Positions 23,025 to 34,106 of a stretch of 64,000 nucleotides of DNA are shown here, one piece after another. A program made the translations under genes and the position numbers. The stretch lies in the NCBI GenBank assembly GCA_963682025.1, contig OY821519.1:8462668-8526667 (forward strand). Reading direction: 5' to 3'. The notes under the pieces are model-generated. The model saw nothing but the letters and a program-made list of their open reading frames with translations. It did not search any database and was not told where the DNA came from. The DNA is from Cordilura impudica (taxonomy: Eukaryota; Arthropoda; Insecta; Diptera; Scathophagidae). Within the stretch, counting starts at the first letter, position 1; every line of letters starts with the position of its first letter.

Positions 23025-26000
23025 CAGTAGACTCGCGTAAACAAAAACACCGCCTTACGTGAGCACCGGCTAACGTGAACATCATTTTTTCCTACTCTGT
23101 GGTATGAACACGGTGAGAATTCTACATAAAAAACGTTGTTTTATTTTGTATATTTGTCGCTTATCCGAATCATTTTCCTAAAATGGAGCAGCCCCGTAAA
23201 TGTTTGCTCATGAGTTCTGGCATTTTCGCCATGGCTAGACTTTTAGTCTAGTGTGCGCTGCAGATTTGGCATGATTTCGCGAAAAAAAAAAAGTACCATA
23301 ATTCTTGTCTCTAGAGGAAAAATCAGGAGCGTAACTAGCTTAGCAAAGCAGTAAAATATTACAAAGCCAACAATTTGCACTATCAACAAAAAAAATTAGA
23401 AAACTTAAAAATGTGTTAACAATAAATTTTGAGGACGTTGGTTCCTCAAACAGCGACAAAAAAAATGATCCCGTTAATGAGATTGATGATGAAAGAAAAA
23501 GCTAATTTTTTCATTAAAAAAGAAAACAAACTCAAACCGATTTCAATGCAAATGATGGATAGTTGCAACAATTTAAGAAGCATTAAGAAAAGTTATCTTC
23601 TAGACCTGAACTTTTACACCCTTACAAGAGCAAGCTGTAAACCAAAATTGATGAGCTAGCTCTGTCTCAATTTTGTAGGTGTTTCATTTACGTTTTAGTA
23701 GTTAAAATAAAACACATTTATTTCTGTTGTTTGCTCTCTAGCTGTATATTATTTTTTTATTCTTGTTGAATACACTGCTTCTTAACTACTAACTTAATTT
23801 CTATAGTTTTTACAAATCTTTTTATCTATCATCAGGGTTGCAACATACAATAATGTTACATGTTTTTTCTTTTTTACATATACATACATATAACTAAATA
23901 AGTCCTTGTTTCTAATAGTGTTCCCACTCCCCATACAATTGTGGCCTTTGAATCACTCGACCAGTGCGCGTCATATCTTTATCCACCATAGGGGAAATGT
24001 TCAACTATTAGAAGTCCCATTGTCGGCATCCGAACCACCTCCCATCCCAATAGGAACATTACTCGGTATTTCAACATTATCGTGAGTATCATCTAAATTA
24101 GTTTCATTATCGTTTACATTTTATTTCTTATTACTAATTTCATTATCATATCCATCAAAATAATCAAAATAACTAATCTCCGCTTGGTTCCTCGTAGTCA
24201 CTATCAGTCGCCTATTTCTCGGATACGTATTGCCATTTCCATCCCTAACTATGTACGATCTATCATTATATATGTCTACGACTACCCCGTATTGCCATTC
24301 GTTGTCCTTCAAAAACAAAACTTTGTCATTAAAATTTAGCTTACTTAACGATTTTGCCGATTTGTCGTAATATAATTGCTGTTTCCCCCCTTTTTTTCAC
24401 TATCTGAATTCGAATTAGTCTACCATCTGTATTACACCTCCTCAACAAACAATCAGATATCGGATGTTTCGTTTTAAGCATTCTACCCATAAATAACTGT
24501 GCTGGCGACAAAAGCATGTCCTGCAGAGGAGTAACATTATATTCCAAAATTTGCTCCTGGTAATCACTCCTTCCATTAAGAACATTTTTCCTTAGAATAT
24601 TTTTAGCAATAGAAACAGCTTTTTCTGCCAGTTAGGACTCGAAAATTTTAAATTCAAATTGTAATCGTTTGCAAAAATTTGAAATTTATAACTGTTGAAT
24701 GGGACATTGTCCGATCTAATCACAGTTGGAATTCCAAATTTTGAAAACAATTGCCGTAAAAGACTAATAACTTCATCAATAGATTTATTTCTCAATCTCT
24801 CAGAGATCAACCAACCCGAGTATGAGTCAACAACAGCTAAGTACGATACGCCTGAACAATCAAACATATCCATTGCAATTTGCTCCCAAGCATAAGTCGG
24901 CTCAGGGTGCTGTTGCAATGGCTCTTCCTGATTCTTCCTATGCATTCCCTCAGATATTCTACAAGTATTGACAAACTCTTCAACATCGATTGATAACCCA
25001 GGCCAATAATATAGTTCCCTAGCTCTCAATCGCGTCTTCTTAACGCCCAGGTGAGCATAATGTAATAACCGCAACGTCTGAGCTCTCAGTACAAAGGGAA
25101 CAACTAGTCTATCTCTAAAAAATATTAACCCATCGGCATTACTCAACTCATCTCTGATCCTATAAAACTTTTTTCCTCAACACCCAGATTCTTGTATATC
25201 GACCACTTTCCATTTATAAATGCCAACACATTACTCAAACACCTATCAGACTCAGTAGCGCGCACAAAAGTTAATCTATTTTCGTCCGACATGCAACTTT
25301 ATCTTATTACCGATTGTACAACACATTTCAAGACAGGATCCTCTGGTACAGTCTCTGTCAAAAACGCACGTGATAAGCAGTCAGCCACTATCATCTCCTT
25401 CCCCGGCACATATTTAATAGTCAAACCTTGACTTCCTCTGAAGTCTTGCCGTAACATTGTCTAGATCCTTTTTAATCAACGCTTCCAGCGGTTTGTGATC
25501 GGAATGCACCTCCACGTCTCGACCGTAAATAAAATAGTGAAATTTTCCACATGCCACAACCACAGCCAGTAACTCCTTCTCTATTTGTGCGTAACTCCTT
25601 TCACTATTATTCAGGCTTCGATATGCAAAAGCCACCGGACACCCATTCAACAACAGTACACAACCAATACCATCCTTAGACGCATCCGCCTGAATAACCA
25701 GTGGTAGCTTAGGATCATAGATTCTTAATACTGGGGGCGTACAAATTATTCTCTTTAACTCTTCAATTTCCCTAAAATGATCATCAGTCCACTGCCATTT
25801 TGTGTCATTCCGCGTCAGTTCCCGAAGATTCGCCGTTATTGCAGATAAATTAGGAATATACCTTCCCAGAAACATACACATTCCCAATATCCGTAATACC
25901 TCCTGTTTGTTTCTCGGCATGGGGATCTCCCTAATAGCCTTCAAATATTTCCCGTCCGGTTTAATTTCACCTTCCGATATTACCTGTCCCATAAAGCACA

Positions 26001-27421
26001 CTTCCCTTGACCTATACTGAACCTTCTTTCTGTTAAACTTCACATTAAATTCCCTGGCCCTATCAATTACATTAAGTAGCCGCTCATCATGCTCCTGCTT
26101 AGTTCTACCAAAAATAAACAAATCATCGAAATACACCTCTACACCCTCAAGGTCACCAAATATTTTCATCATATAGGGCATGAATATCTCCGGGGCATTA
26201 TTCAAGCCAAAAGGCTTCTTATTCCACTTATATAAGCCAAAGGGTGTTATAAACGTCGTCAACTCTGAACACCTTTCATCTAACACAACCGTTTTGGGAG
26301 GTTGTTTTTAAGGTCCATTATTGACTCACACGTGGGTATAATACACCGCTCCCGTTTGATACATTCATTTAACGGTTTAGGATCAAGACAAATTCTCAAG
26401 GACCCATCTGGTTTTTCAACAATCTGCAAATTGTTTACCCACTCTGTAGGTTTATTCACCCTGCTTATAACGCCATCCTTAACCATGAGATCTAATTGTT
26501 TTTTTTAACTTATCCTGTAAACTAAATGGTATCCCTTTTTTATAATTCAGTCTCGGTTCCGCTCTTCCCTTCAGCTCTATCAAACATCTACCAGGTATTT
26601 CACAAAGTCCATCAAAAATTTCAATATACTTGCGAATAAATTCCTCTTTACCCACAGGCAAATCGCAACCCACTTTGCTAGTTGTTGATGCACTGGGTAG
26701 TCTGATATCACATGTAAGTTCCTCACACTTCACATTATGCACATCTATTCTCTTAATTAACTTCAGCGTAACACAAGATTCCTTTCCTAATATTGGCTGG
26801 TGGTTGTTGCCTACTATTTCAAACTCGTGACACTTTGCCCTTATCGACAACACACATTAATTTAATTTTTCCGATTATTCCGATTATTATTTAAACTATT
26901 CTCTAAGATAACTGTTATCTCCAATAAAGATTTTAATTTTCAACATCAATAGTAGGTTTAATTCTTAATAGATATTGTACTAAACAGATCGATGAATACT
27001 TTTAGATCGAATGAATAAATTGGTGTTCCTCGCTTTCTTCAAAAATTTTATTAAAGCAGTTAGCACTTTTTGAATATAAACCCTCGACATAACAGAATAG
27101 AGACAAGCATTTTCGAAAAACATTTGAATGGGCAGAAGGTGAAAACATAAGTCAAACAAATATCAACGTACTTAAACGTCTCCGCGAAAAGGCCGTGTTT
27201 AGCAATTTCCAAAATAAGAAAATCCAGAATAAGATAACCTAAGTTTTTTCATTAATTGCAATGTAATTTTTTTTTATCAAAAGATATCTACAAACCCAAA
27301 GAAAAGAAAATAAATGAATTTGAGTTAAAACATATGTCTAATTTATTTGAAAAATTTAAAGAATTACACCTTCGTACACATGAATCGACTTTTAATAGTT
27401 CACGTTACCGCGAGTCTACTG
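23025..27421. mobile_element. pogo/Tigger-like element split by a gypsy retrotransposon
   Basis: The left end CAGTAGACTCGCGTAA (from 23025) and the minus-strand reading of the right end CAGTAGACTCGCGGTAACGT (from 27421) are inverted repeats, each flanked by TA (23023-23024, 27422-27423). CAGT termini with TA duplication are typical of pogo/Tigger-type Tc1/mariner elements. Degraded coding flanks the inner retrotransposon: NFEDVGSSNSDKKND at about 23425 and FEWAEGENISQTNINVLKRL at about 27125. No complete transposase domain is recognisable, so the family call rests on the termini. Confidence 0.6.
24121..26853 (-). mobile_element. Ty3/gypsy-type retrotransposon pol relic
   Basis: Minus-strand order: a pre-RT segment (26853-26479), RT (26486-25900) with SRVNKPTEWVNNLQIVEKPD and the active-site block VYFDDLFIFG, RNase H (VIQADASKDGIGCVLL, EKELLAVVVACGKFHYF, VEVHSDHKPLEALI), integrase (25146-24592) with LLHYAHLGVKK, MDMFD and VIRSDNVPF, and an integrase C-terminal segment (24547-24121, NEWQYGVVVDIYNDRSYIV). 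Frame breaks lie near 26480, 26283, 25400-25150 and 24600. The zinc-binding Cys pair of the integrase is incomplete (CRISEGMH) and the catalytic Glu is lost at a frame break. No gag, env or matching LTR pair is visible. It is nested in the CAGTAGACTCGCG element. Confidence 0.8.
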
Positions 27422-27423
27422 TA

Positions 27424-28038
27424 CTTACAACAAAAAACTGAAAAATGGATTATCTCGTTTACTTTTATTAATTATCTATGCAATAACTAACCGGACACCA
27501 CTATTTAATACGAGCATGGAAACAATTTTCGATAAATATACATATACACATGTATGTATGGATAAATGCGTGTATGACGACTAAGATAAAAAAAAAACAC
27601 TTTTTATACCCACAAGTAGTTGTTATGTTATCGCGCAACACAAAAAAGATTGCAAAATTATAATAAAATAATACAAACTATAAAAAAAAGAGAAATGAAC
27701 TAATCGAAATTAGGTTAAATAACAACAGAGCCAAAAAACCACAAACAATTATGGGCATATTATATTGATGTTTTTAACAATCTCTATGGAAAATCTTTGT
27801 TATTGTGATATCATATGTAAGCATTTTAAATCCCAAATGTTTTAAGTCTAAAAGTTCAATATACTACAATTAATTTTAACCTTCCTCCCACTAATTAAAA
27901 TAAAGTGATTATATTTAGACATACATACATATTAAGTAAATGTACTTATAGTTTAATATTTATGTACTTCTAAGAAGTATGCGTTAAAATTTTTCATTAA
28001 TTTTCCCATTATTGTTTTTCATAATTGTATTGAATTAA
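27424..28038. other. A+T-rich intergenic DNA, no gene seen
   Basis: No coding frame or repeat terminus recognised between the pogo-like element and the next DINE fragment. Confidence 0.5.
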
Positions 28039-28165
28039 AACAAGTAAGAGTGTTCAATTCGGCAGTGCCGAATCTTCGATACCCTCCATCTTAAAATCAA
28101 TATTACACCTAATATTGGGTACCACTTTAAAACTGTTGCCGATACTGAAGCATTGATTCCGAACT
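28039..28165 (-). mobile_element. DINE/Helentron-like 3' end
   Basis: ACAAGTAAGAGTGTTCAATT, then the palindrome ATTCGGCAGTGCCGAAT (28057-28073) and CTTCGATACCCTCCA. Read on the minus strand this is the hairpin and TTACTTGT tail of the family seen at 11267-11766. Only the terminal ~125 bp is recognisable. Confidence 0.6.
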
Positions 28166-28210
28166 AGTTTAGCCCAGCACTCGAAATTCGAGTGCAAATT
28201 CTAGGAAATA
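28166..28210 (-). mobile_element. Helitron 3' terminal fragment
   Basis: AACTAGTTTAGCCCAGCACTC followed by GAAATTCGAGTGCAAATTCT is, on the minus strand, the Helitron 3' hairpin and a CTAG end followed by T. It directly abuts the DINE fragment on its left. Confidence 0.55.
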
Positions 28211-28430
28211 TTATTAACGAATTATTATAAATATTTTGCTTTATTTAATTTAATATGTTTTTATGACAGAATAAACATAAATTTTCTCACCTTCTCCTCC
28301 ATATGAACTATAACTATGCCAATTGTCACACTCCTCCGTGCCCGCATATTGCTTAAAAAGGGAACTAAAAATTTACCTTCACGTATTAATGTATAGATAC
28401 CAATTAAATATAGAATTTATTGTTGTTGTT

Positions 28431-30316
28431 AATTTTTAATTTTTAATTTTTAATTTTTAATTTTTAATTTTTAATTTTTAATTTTTAATTTTTAATTTTT
28501 AATTTTTAATTTTTAATTTTTAATTTTTAATTTTTAATTTTTAATTTTTAATTTTTAATTTTTAATTTTTAATTTTTAATTTTTAATTTTTAATTTTTAA
28601 TTTTTAATTTTTAATTTTTAATTTTTAATTTTTAATTTTTAATTTTTAATTTTTAATTTTTAATTTTTAATTTTTAATTTTTAATTTTTAATTTTTAATT
28701 TTTAATTTTTAATTTTTAATTTTTAATTTTTAATTTTTAATTTTTAATTTTTAATTTTTAATTTTTAATTTTTAATTTTTAATTTTTAATTTTTATTTTT
28801 TAATTTTTAATTTTTAATTTTTAATTTTTAATTTTTAATTTTTAATTTTTAATTTTTAATTTTTAATTTTTAGTTTTTAATTTTTAATTTTTAATTTTTA
28901 ATTTTTAATTTTTAATTTTTAATTTTTAATTTTTAATTTTTAATTTTTAATTTTTAATTTTTAATTTTTAATTTTTAATTTTTAATTTTTTATTTTTAAT
29001 TTTTAATTTTTAATTTTTAATGTTTAATTTTTAATTTTTAATGTTTAATTTTTAATTTTTAATTTTTAATTTTTAATTTTTAATTTTTAATTTTTAATTT
29101 TTAATTTTTAATTTTTATTTTTAATTTTTAATTTTTAATTTTTAATTTTTAATTTTTAATTTTTAATTTTAAATTTTTAATTTTTAATTTTTAATTTTTA
29201 ATTTTTAATTTTTAATTTTTAATTTTTAATTTTTAATTTTTAATTTTTAATTTTTAATTTTTAATTTTTAATTTTTAATTTTTAATTTTTATTTTTTAAT
29301 TTTTAATTTTTAATTTTTAATTTTTAATTTTTAATTTTTAATTTTTAATTTTTAAAGTTTAATTTTTAATTTTTAATTTATAATTTTTAATTTTAATTTT
29401 TAATTTTTAATTTTTAATTTTTAATTTTTAATTTTTAATTTTTAATTTTTAACTTTTAATTTTTAATTTTTAATTTTTAATTTTTAATTTTTAATTTTGA
29501 ATTTTTAATTTTGAATTTTGAATTTTTAATTTTTAATTTTTAATTTTTAATTTTTAATTTTTAATTTTTAATTTTTAATTTTTAATTTTTAATTTTTAAT
29601 TTTTAATTTTTAATTTTTAATTTTTAATTTTTAATTTTTAATTTTTAATTTTTAATTTTTAATTTTTAATTTTTAATTTTTAATTTTAATTTTTAATTTT
29701 TAATTTTTAATTTTTAATTTTTAATTTTTAATTTTTTATTTTTTTATTTTAATTTTTAATTTTTAATTTTTAATTTTTAATTTTTAATTTTTAATTTTTA
29801 ATTTTTAATTTTTAATTTTTAATTTTTAATTTTTAATTTTTAATTTTTAATTTTTAATTTTTAATTTTTAATTTTTAATTTTTAATTTTTAATTTTTAAT
29901 TTTTAATTTTTAATTTTTAATTTTTAATTTTTAATTTTTAATTTTTAATTTTTAATTTTTAATTTTTAATTTTTAATTTTTAATTTTTAATTTTTAATTT
30001 TTAATTTTTAATTTTTAATTTTTAATTTTTAATTTTTAATTTTTAATTTTTAATTTTTAATTTTTAATTTTTAATTTTTAATTTTTAATTTTTAATTTTT
30101 AATTTTTAATTTTTAATTTTTAATTTTTAACTTTTAATTTTTAATTTTTAATTTTTAATTTTTAATTTTTAATTTTTAATTTTTAATTTTTAATTTTTAA
30201 TTTTTAATTTTTAATTTTTAGTTTTTACTTTTTAATTTTTAATTTTTAATTTTTAATTTTAAATTTTTAATTTTTAATATTTAATTTTTAATTTTAAAAT
30301 TTAATTTTTTTAATTT
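28431..30316. repeat. Heptanucleotide (AATTTTT)n satellite, about 1.9 kb
   Basis: About 269 tandem copies of the 7-base unit AATTTTT with very few interruptions (single substitutions such as ATGTTTAA near 29023 and 29042, AACTTTT near 29453 and 30129, and a TTTTTTATTTTTTTATT slip near 29730). The array is essentially 100% A+T on both strands, with every T5 run on the plus strand. Flanks are TTGTTGTTGTT on the left and ordinary A+T-rich DNA on the right. True length may differ because such arrays collapse in assembly. Confidence 0.95.
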
Positions 30317-32113
30317 GCCGTAATAAAAAGTATTCTTAAAAAGTACATTAGTTAAACAAAATAAGTAAGAGCAAATCGAAACAAAATTTATAATTTTATA
30401 TGAAAATTAGATACAAAAAATCAACACTTGTAATTTTCAACTTCAAACTACATAGGATAGAATCATATATAATCTCATTTGATAGACAGGGGGCAAATCG
30501 TCGCATTCGATATCGAGAAAAATCGATCGAAATTCCATATTTTGGTTTATTATTTAAAGAAGACGGACAATCGTCAGACCTCGTTTCACTTTTACTATTA
30601 GCTGTGGCAGACAATAATTTCAGATATTATAACCTAAAAGTATAGAACCGCCATTTTCCTATGACAGTCGTCAATTTGACCAACAGATTCTGATTCCTCA
30701 CGATTTTCTCTACGGAAATGCATATATGTTTGTATAAGATTTTTTACCGTATGAGTACTATTTGATACTTATGCAGCATGCTAGAAAAATTCTGCTGACA
30801 GAATCGGCTTAAGCGAGAATACCTACATGAAAAATCAACTCAGTAAAAGAAATTTTATGGGACTGTGTTGTTTGTCATTTCATTCAAAATTCTTATTGGC
30901 ACCGTAATGTTGATAAGTAAAAATGTTATGAAGACATAATAATTATTACATGTTGTCATCCATGTACGTGTCTTTTGTTTACTTTAACAACCAACAACTC
31001 ACCAATTTCTTTAAAAGATTAGTGAAAATTTGTTAAATTGTTTTACTCTAAATGATTGACATACTACCGCTTTATGGTGTACTGGTTTAAAAACATCGCG
31101 ACGCATGTTAATCTTTAAAGTTTTTATTTTGTTTTTGGGTGGAAACACAAATTATCTGTAAATCTGATTTTTGTACTCGTACGTATCACCGGTAAAGAAT
31201 TTTTTTAATTCAATAAATTTAAATATGTTTTTCGTTGTTTTTAAAACGTTTCGAATGAAATTCGATGAAAATTTTTGTTACGTTAAGTTGCCGTATAATG
31301 AAATATAAAGATAAACTCCATGATTTCGGCGTGGCACATGCAAAAATAAAGGTGTTAAAATATCAAAAGTAGGTTGCAATTTGTATTTTGTAAAGTTCTC
31401 AAAAATCATAATATGTAAATAGTAAAAAAAATAACGGCGCTGAAATAACAGTTTTTTTTTAAGTAAACGAATATTTTTGTTGTTCAATGCCATTTTTAAT
31501 TTTTTACTTGTCATATTAAGGCTATGAAAGATATATTTTTATATCGTTCACTAAAGTTCTATCAATATTTTTGGCAAAGTGACTTTATAACTAGGAAACA
31601 AGAGCAAACTGAATGCCGTTATATGTTGCGACAAACTATATTTTACAGAATGATAATATAATATTCATTCAGTGATGATTCAGTTGTTAAAACAACATTT
31701 ACAAATTCAAGCTACAATTCATATAAATATAATAATTAAATATAATAATTGTTAATTACATACGTTTAATGATGGCTTTGGAAAACTGACGCATTTTAAT
31801 TGAATTAACGTTCGCGTCTTAAGTCTTTTGATTTTAACAACCCTGTCTTTAAAACGTTTTAGTTCTTAAAACTACCAGATGTACAGAATTTTAATTGTTA
31901 CCTGTTAAAATAATTATGCCCAGTTCCCATTACCCGCTATTGCTAAACAAAGGTATGGTTACACTGTCAACGTTTAAAAGGCAATTGAAACAATCGAGGT
32001 GGCAACGCTTTCACTCTCGTGCATACAATAGCTAGATTTTGCTTCTAAAACTGAATTTTATTCATTTGTATATTTTGTAAAAATATTTGAATTTACATTC
32101 CAAAGCAAGAACA
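30317..32113. other. Intergenic and 5' flank of the omega GST gene
   Basis: No confident gene. Open frames of about 70-80 codons on both strands at 30396-30645 overlap each other and show no family motif. The last few hundred bases up to 32113 must contain the GST promoter and 5' UTR, but I see no distinctive TATA box. Confidence 0.45.
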
Positions 32114-33269
32114 ATGAGTGGTGGTAAACATTTAGCTAAAGGTAAGATCATTAAATGCGTTATATTAAGAAACTATATTTTTGGAAACTAGTTTAGAATA
32201 AATGTGTGTGAAATTATGCGTGTTTCAAGTACCCACTTATGTTTTTTTTTTTGATAATGACTCATGTGATTTATGTGTATTACATATATTTTTTAAAAAA
32301 GGTTCGTCGGTACCTGTCCTCCCCGATGATGGCATGTTGCGTTTATATTCCATGCGTTTTTGTCCTTATGCACATCGTGTGCATTTGGTGTTGGATGCCA
32401 AGAAAATACCATATCATAGTATTTTCATTAATTTAAATGATAAACCCGAATGGTTGACTGACTTCAGTCCATTGGGTAAAGTACCGGCATTGCAACTTGT
32501 TACTGCTGATGGAAAACCGACTTTGATAGAATCGTTGATTATTGCTGAATATTTGGATGAAGTATATCCTGAACCGAAACTTCTACCCAAAGATCCTTTG
32601 AAGAAGGCTCAGGATAAGATTCTAATTGAACGCTTCAATTCCGTTATTGGAGCCATGTATAAAATTTTTATTAACACTGAAGTCTCTCCGGGGGCAATTA
32701 CCGATATATCAACTGGTTTGGAAATATTCGAAAGCGAGTTAAGATCTCGTGGTACATTGTTCTTCGGTGGTGATAAACCTGGCATGTTGGACTATATGAT
32801 TTGGCCTTGGTGTGAACGTTCCGAAATGTTAAAGTATCTATTGAATAACAAATATGAAATGGATAAGGAATGTTTTGAAAAATTGGTATTGAATTTTAAT
32901 TTCATTTAATGTGGTTTAGAGTACTAAAAAAATCTGTTTTTAATTTCTGTTTTAGCTTAAATGGCGAGATTTAATGATAGAAGATGAGGCCGTCAAGTGT
33001 TTTTATTTAGATGGTGAAACACATGCCAAGTTTATGAAGAGTAGACGTGAAGGCACTCCCAATTATGACATGCTTGTGTAAGCTTACTTTTTAATACTTT
33101 ATACGATGTACTTCACAGAACTCTTGAGAAGAGTTTTCATATACAGCATACAACACTTAATAAAAAATTACCCTTTAATTTGCCTTAGCTGCAAGAATAA
33201 TGTATTCATCTTTTTTTCTTTTATTATTTTTGTTGCAGAAATCCCACTAAACGACAACGCACTTGTTAA
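32114..33269 (+). CDS. GstO: Omega-class glutathione S-transferase
   Basis: Model: exons 32114-32141, 32302-32885, 32956-33077 and 33239-33269, all GT-AG, 254 residues. MSGGKHLAKGSS leads into the thioredoxin-fold domain with RLYSMRFCPYAHRVHLVLDA; Cys30 is the omega-class catalytic cysteine in place of the Ser/Tyr of other GSTs. IPYHSIFINLNDKPEWL, LGKVPALQL and LIESLIIAEYLDEVYPEP form the glutathione site; the helical C-domain follows (GDKPGMLDYMIWPWCER, KWRDLMIEDEAVKCFYLDGE). Omega GSTs are cytosolic thioltransferases/dehydroascorbate reductases; in Drosophila one member (sepia) makes an eye-pigment intermediate. Which paralogue this is cannot be decided. Reading through the third donor would stop at 33079-33081 (245 residues). 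Confidence 0.9.
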
Positions 33270-34106
33270 ACAGCAATTTTTTTATACTTTTTTAATAATT
33301 TGAAAATTTACTTTACGTTCAAAACGTATATTTTCATGATTTTTCTATCCTGGCAATACTTTTTTGAATACATCCAATATCATTTTAGTTTTTATATAGT
33401 ATTTTTTTTTTATATATAAAATAAAAATGATTTTTTTAGTAAATGTTTTCATTTCTTTGCAGACTGCAGACATAGATGAAATTCCTAAAACAATTGTTTA
33501 AAAAAAACTATTTGATGAAAAGTATAAGAAATAAAAAGAAAAAAATGGGCAATAGTTACTTTAATTTTTATAAAACTGAAACTTAACGTCTCTGTTTCCA
33601 TAAAACGCTACGTTCGTTAGATATATCGCTTATTTGCGAGAAGACCGGCATAACTCAAAAAAAGCGATATCGAGATAAATGGCATTTTAAGTTTTTAAAT
33701 GGGCATAACTGCTGAGTAAAGTACAAAATACTTGGTCGCCACTCTATGTGAGAAAGAGATATCAATACATTTTTTGATATGTTTTAGATTACGGTGTGAT
33801 CCATATTTCTGCATCACTAACTCAAAAATCGCGTTTTTTTTTTAAGTTATGCCGGTCTTCTCGCAAATGAGCGATATATGAAAATGCACTTTTTAACCTA
33901 GATATTCATTAAAATTGTATATCACAACTAAAGCAACCTGATATCGAAATCAGGATGTAATCTGTAAAAAGTTAGTGATAAAAAATAAAAACAACTCTAC
34001 TTAAAATATTGAAGAAAATGTTGAAAGTTTTAATTTTAAAATCTAGTAAATATTTTATGTTTTGTGTTCATTTTTCATGACGCGTTGTTGGTTTTTAAAA
34101 AGTTCG
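33270..34106. other. Intergenic, downstream of GstO
   Basis: Holds the likely GstO 3' UTR with an AATAAA near 33420, then the MITE at 33623-33878. The rest is A+T-rich without coding. Confidence 0.5.
33623..33878. mobile_element. Short MITE with ~48-bp TIRs
   Basis: Left ATATCGCTTATTTGCGAGAA then GACCGGCATAACTCAAAAAA; right end on the minus strand ATATCGCTCATTTGCGAGAA then GACCGGCATAACTTAAAAAA. The inverted repeats are nearly identical over about 48 bp and enclose about 160 bp of unique sequence. TA-rich flanks prevent a firm target-site call. No coding. Confidence 0.8.

Noticed and set aside
22754..23050. 98-codon minus-strand frame
   Set aside because: Aromatic-rich random frame that crosses the left end of the CAGTAGACTCGCG element.
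23650..24120. LTR of the gypsy element
   Set aside because: No matching direct repeat could be found beyond 26853, so the LTR pair is not supported.
30396..30645. Overlapping open frames on both strands (72 and 81 codons)
   Set aside because: Mutually antisense, no motif, no splice or start context; probably chance.
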